A stretch of 5,720 nucleotides of DNA from an uncultured Clostridia bacterium. Its GTDB lineage: Bacteria; Bacillota; Clostridia; Oscillospirales; Acutalibacteraceae. A program made the position numbers and the translations under genes. This document shows, one piece after another, positions 3,981 through 5,720 of this stretch; position 1 is the stretch's first letter, and each line of letters opens with the position of its first letter. The notes below the pieces were generated by a model that ran no database searches, was not told the DNA's origin, and worked only from the letters and a program-made list of their open reading frames with translations. Location of the stretch: assembly GCA_946633275.1 (NCBI GenBank), contig CAMPAT010000059.1:1-5720 (forward strand), read 5' to 3'.

Positions 3981-5720
3981 AGTTAAGGTTTCCGACGTCG
4001 CAAAGGACTTCGGCAAACAGAATAAGGATATTGTACAAATTCTTTCCGATTACTGCGAGGGCGCAGCGAAGAAGCCTGCGTCTGTGCTCGAAGAGGAAGA
4101 ACTCAATATTCTTTTTGATAAAATCACTCAGGAAAACAGCGTTGACAGCTTTGACGCTTATTTTGCAACGCGCAAGCCTCAGGAGAAGAAGGCTGAGAAG
4201 AAGCCTGAGAAGGAAAAGACCGACTCAAAGTCGAAGAAGCACCAGAGCCAGGCTGCAATTCTTCAGATGGCGGAGCAGGCGGCAAAGCGCGCCGAAGAGA
4301 AGGCAAAGAAGAAGGCTACCCAGACTCCTCAGGCGAGAACTAAGGGCGAGGTTCGCAGGATTGATACGAGAGCGAACACCGTTGAGCTTGAAAAGTACAA
4401 TCAGAAGTACGAGGATATTGCGCCTGCAAGCAATTATAACGATAATCAGAAGAAGCAGAAGCTTAATCAGAAATCGAAGCAGTACCGCAAGAAGAGACCT
4501 GTCTCGCGCAAGAAGGAGACTGAGGCTCAGCGTCTTGCACGTATTGCAGAGCAGCGTAAAAAGCAGCAGATTAAGATTGAAGTTCCAGATGAGATTACAG
4601 TCGGCGAGCTCGCTTCGCTTCTCCGTATTACAGCAACGGAGGTTATCAAGGAGCTTATGAAGCTCGGTATGATGGTAACCGTAAACGAGGTTATCGACTT
4701 TGAGACTGCCGAAATCGTCGGCACAGAGCTCGGCGCAAAGGTTGAAAAGGAAGTTGTTGTATCAATCGAAGAACAGATTATCGAAGAAGAGGATGAGAAC
4801 GATGAGAATGCAATTCCGCGTTGCCCCGTTGTCTGCGTAATGGGCCACGTTGACCACGGTAAGACGTCAATCCTTGACGCTATCCGTAATACTGACGTAA
4901 CGTCTACTGAGGCGGGCGGAATTACCCAGGCTATCGGTGCTTATCAGGTTAAGACTCCGAATAATGATATTATCACTTTCCTTGATACTCCGGGCCACGC
5001 TGCGTTTACCGCAATGCGTGCAAGAGGCGCTATGGCTACCGATATCGCAGTACTTGTTGTAGCTGCTGACGACGGTATTATGCCGCAGACTATTGAGGCT
5101 ATTAACCACGCGAAGGCAGCAGGCGTTGAAATTATCGTTGCCATTAATAAGATGGATAAAGAGGGCGCAAATCCCGATAAGGTTATGCAGCAGCTCACAG
5201 AGCACGAGCTCGTTCCCGAGGAGTGGGGCGGCGACGTTATCTGCGTTCCCGTTTCGGCAAAGACGAAGATGGGTATCGACAAGCTTCTTGACACGATTAA
5301 TCTCGTTGCCGAGATGTGCGAGCTCAAGGCTAACCCGGACCGCTCCGCAAAGGGCGTTGTTATCGAGGCTAAGCTTGACAAGGGCAGAGGTCCTATCGCG
5401 ACTCTTCTCGTCCAGAACGGTACTCTTAAATCGGGCGACGTTATCATCGCAGGCACAGCTGTCGGCAAGGTTCGCGCTATGACCGATTACCGCGGAAGAA
5501 AGATTAACGAGGCAGGTCCGTCAGTTCCCGTAGAGATTATGGGTCTTGACTCCGCGCCGATGAGCGGTGATTTGTTCAACGCCGTTTCTGATGAAAAACT
5601 TGCACGCCGTCTTGTTGAGCAGCGTAAGGAAGAGGCTAAGGAAGAGGAATTCAAGGCATTCCAGAAGGTTACACTTGACACCCTGTTTGACACGCTTCAG
5701 GAGGGCGAACTCAAAGAACT
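3970..5720 (+). CDS. infB: Translation initiation factor IF-2, 3' end outside window
   Basis: IF2 is a GTPase that places initiator fMet-tRNA on the 30S subunit and promotes subunit joining. The frame is open to the window edge (583 full residues). An N-terminal IF2_N-like module (about 1-52) is followed by a Lys/Glu/Gln-rich linker (about 65-200) and a second IF2_N module (about 203-255, from [14 protein letters not shown]). The G domain then has G1 GHVDHGKT (292-299), G2 GGITQ (316-320), G3 DTPGH (339-343), G4 NKMD (393-396) and G5 SAK (429-431). The following beta-barrel domain II starts near 455, and the C-terminal domains that bind fMet-tRNA lie outside the window. ATG 3970 is preferred over 3964 by Shine-Dalgarno spacing. 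The gene overlaps ylxQ by 11 bases. All key GTPase residues are present. Confidence 0.97.
   Translation, partial: MLIKVKVSDVAKDFGKQNKDIVQILSDYCEGAAKKPASVLEEEELNILFDKITQENSVDSFDAYFATRKPQEKKAEKKPEKEKTDSKSKKHQSQAAILQMAEQAAKRAEEKAKKKATQTPQARTKGEVRRIDTRANTVELEKYNQKYEDIAPASNYNDNQKKQKLNQKSKQYRKKRPVSRKKETEAQRLARIAEQRKKQQIKIEVPDEITVGELASLLRITATEVIKELMKLGMMVTVNEVIDFETAEIVGTELGAKVEKEVVVSIEEQIIEEEDENDENAIPRCPVVCVMGHVDHGKTSILDAIRNTDVTSTEAGGITQAIGAYQVKTPNNDIITFLDTPGHAAFTAMRARGAMATDIAVLVVAADDGIMPQTIEAINHAKAAGVEIIVAINKMDKEGANPDKVMQQLTEHELVPEEWGGDVICVPVSAKTKMGIDKLLDTINLVAEMCELKANPDRSAKGVVIEAKLDKGRGPIATLLVQNGTLKSGDVIIAGTAVGKVRAMTDYRGRKINEAGPSVPVEIMGLDSAPMSGDLFNAVSDEKLARRLVEQRKEEAKEEEFKAFQKVTLDTLFDTLQEGELKE

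Noticed and set aside
4648..4659. Internal infB start (AAGGAG then ATG 4657) giving a short IF2 form
   Set aside because: The spacing is only three bases, and the start falls in the middle of the second IF2_N module, so a functional short form is unlikely.
4031..4660. 209-codon Arg/Ser-rich open frame on the plus strand
   Set aside because: It is a shifted frame of the infB linker, where AAG and GAG codons turn into Arg and Ser codons. It is not a separate basic protein.
4944..5468. 174-codon open frame on the minus strand opposite infB
   Set aside because: It is antisense to the conserved IF2 G domain, its translation is Ser/Ala/Thr/Ile-rich low-complexity, and it has no start signal.

Overview
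The window looks like a chromosomal segment from a low-to-medium GC member of the Firmicutes, most likely class Clostridia (an Oscillospiraceae/Ruminococcus-like gut anaerobe is my guess). The reasons are the gene order rimP-nusA-ylxR-ylxQ-infB, the short NusA without C-terminal acidic repeats, strong Shine-Dalgarno sites, a TTG start, and sigma-A type promoters. The genus is inferred from overall style, not from a marker gene.

Left part (1-834, minus strand): the N-terminal 278 residues of a CobW/G3E-family metallochaperone GTPase, cut by the window edge inside a histidine-rich tail made of a 27-bp tandem repeat. Next is a compact 120-bp divergent control region (about 835-957). It holds two back-to-back near-consensus promoters and three small dyads that overlap the promoter elements. 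Plus-strand gene 958-1713 encodes a 251-residue polytopic membrane protein that I cannot assign to a family. Sharing a control region with a metallochaperone is the only hint to its role.

Right part (1722-5720, plus strand): the conserved transcription/translation operon. A strong promoter (1722-1749) leads into a leader of about 70 nt with an intrinsic-terminator-like hairpin (1776-1804) just before rimP. This fits the transcription-attenuation control of rimP-nusA by NusA described in Bacillus subtilis. Five tightly packed genes follow: rimP (30S maturation), nusA (transcription pausing/termination), ylxR/rnpM (RNase P-associated RNA binder), ylxQ (L7Ae-like RNA binder) and infB (initiation factor IF2, truncated by the window end). 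The last three junctions overlap or nearly touch, which suggests translational coupling.

No RNA genes, insertion sequences or CRISPR arrays were seen. Most of the window is conserved housekeeping sequence. The parts worth a second look are the divergent metallochaperone/membrane-protein pair with its control region, and the rimP leader attenuator.
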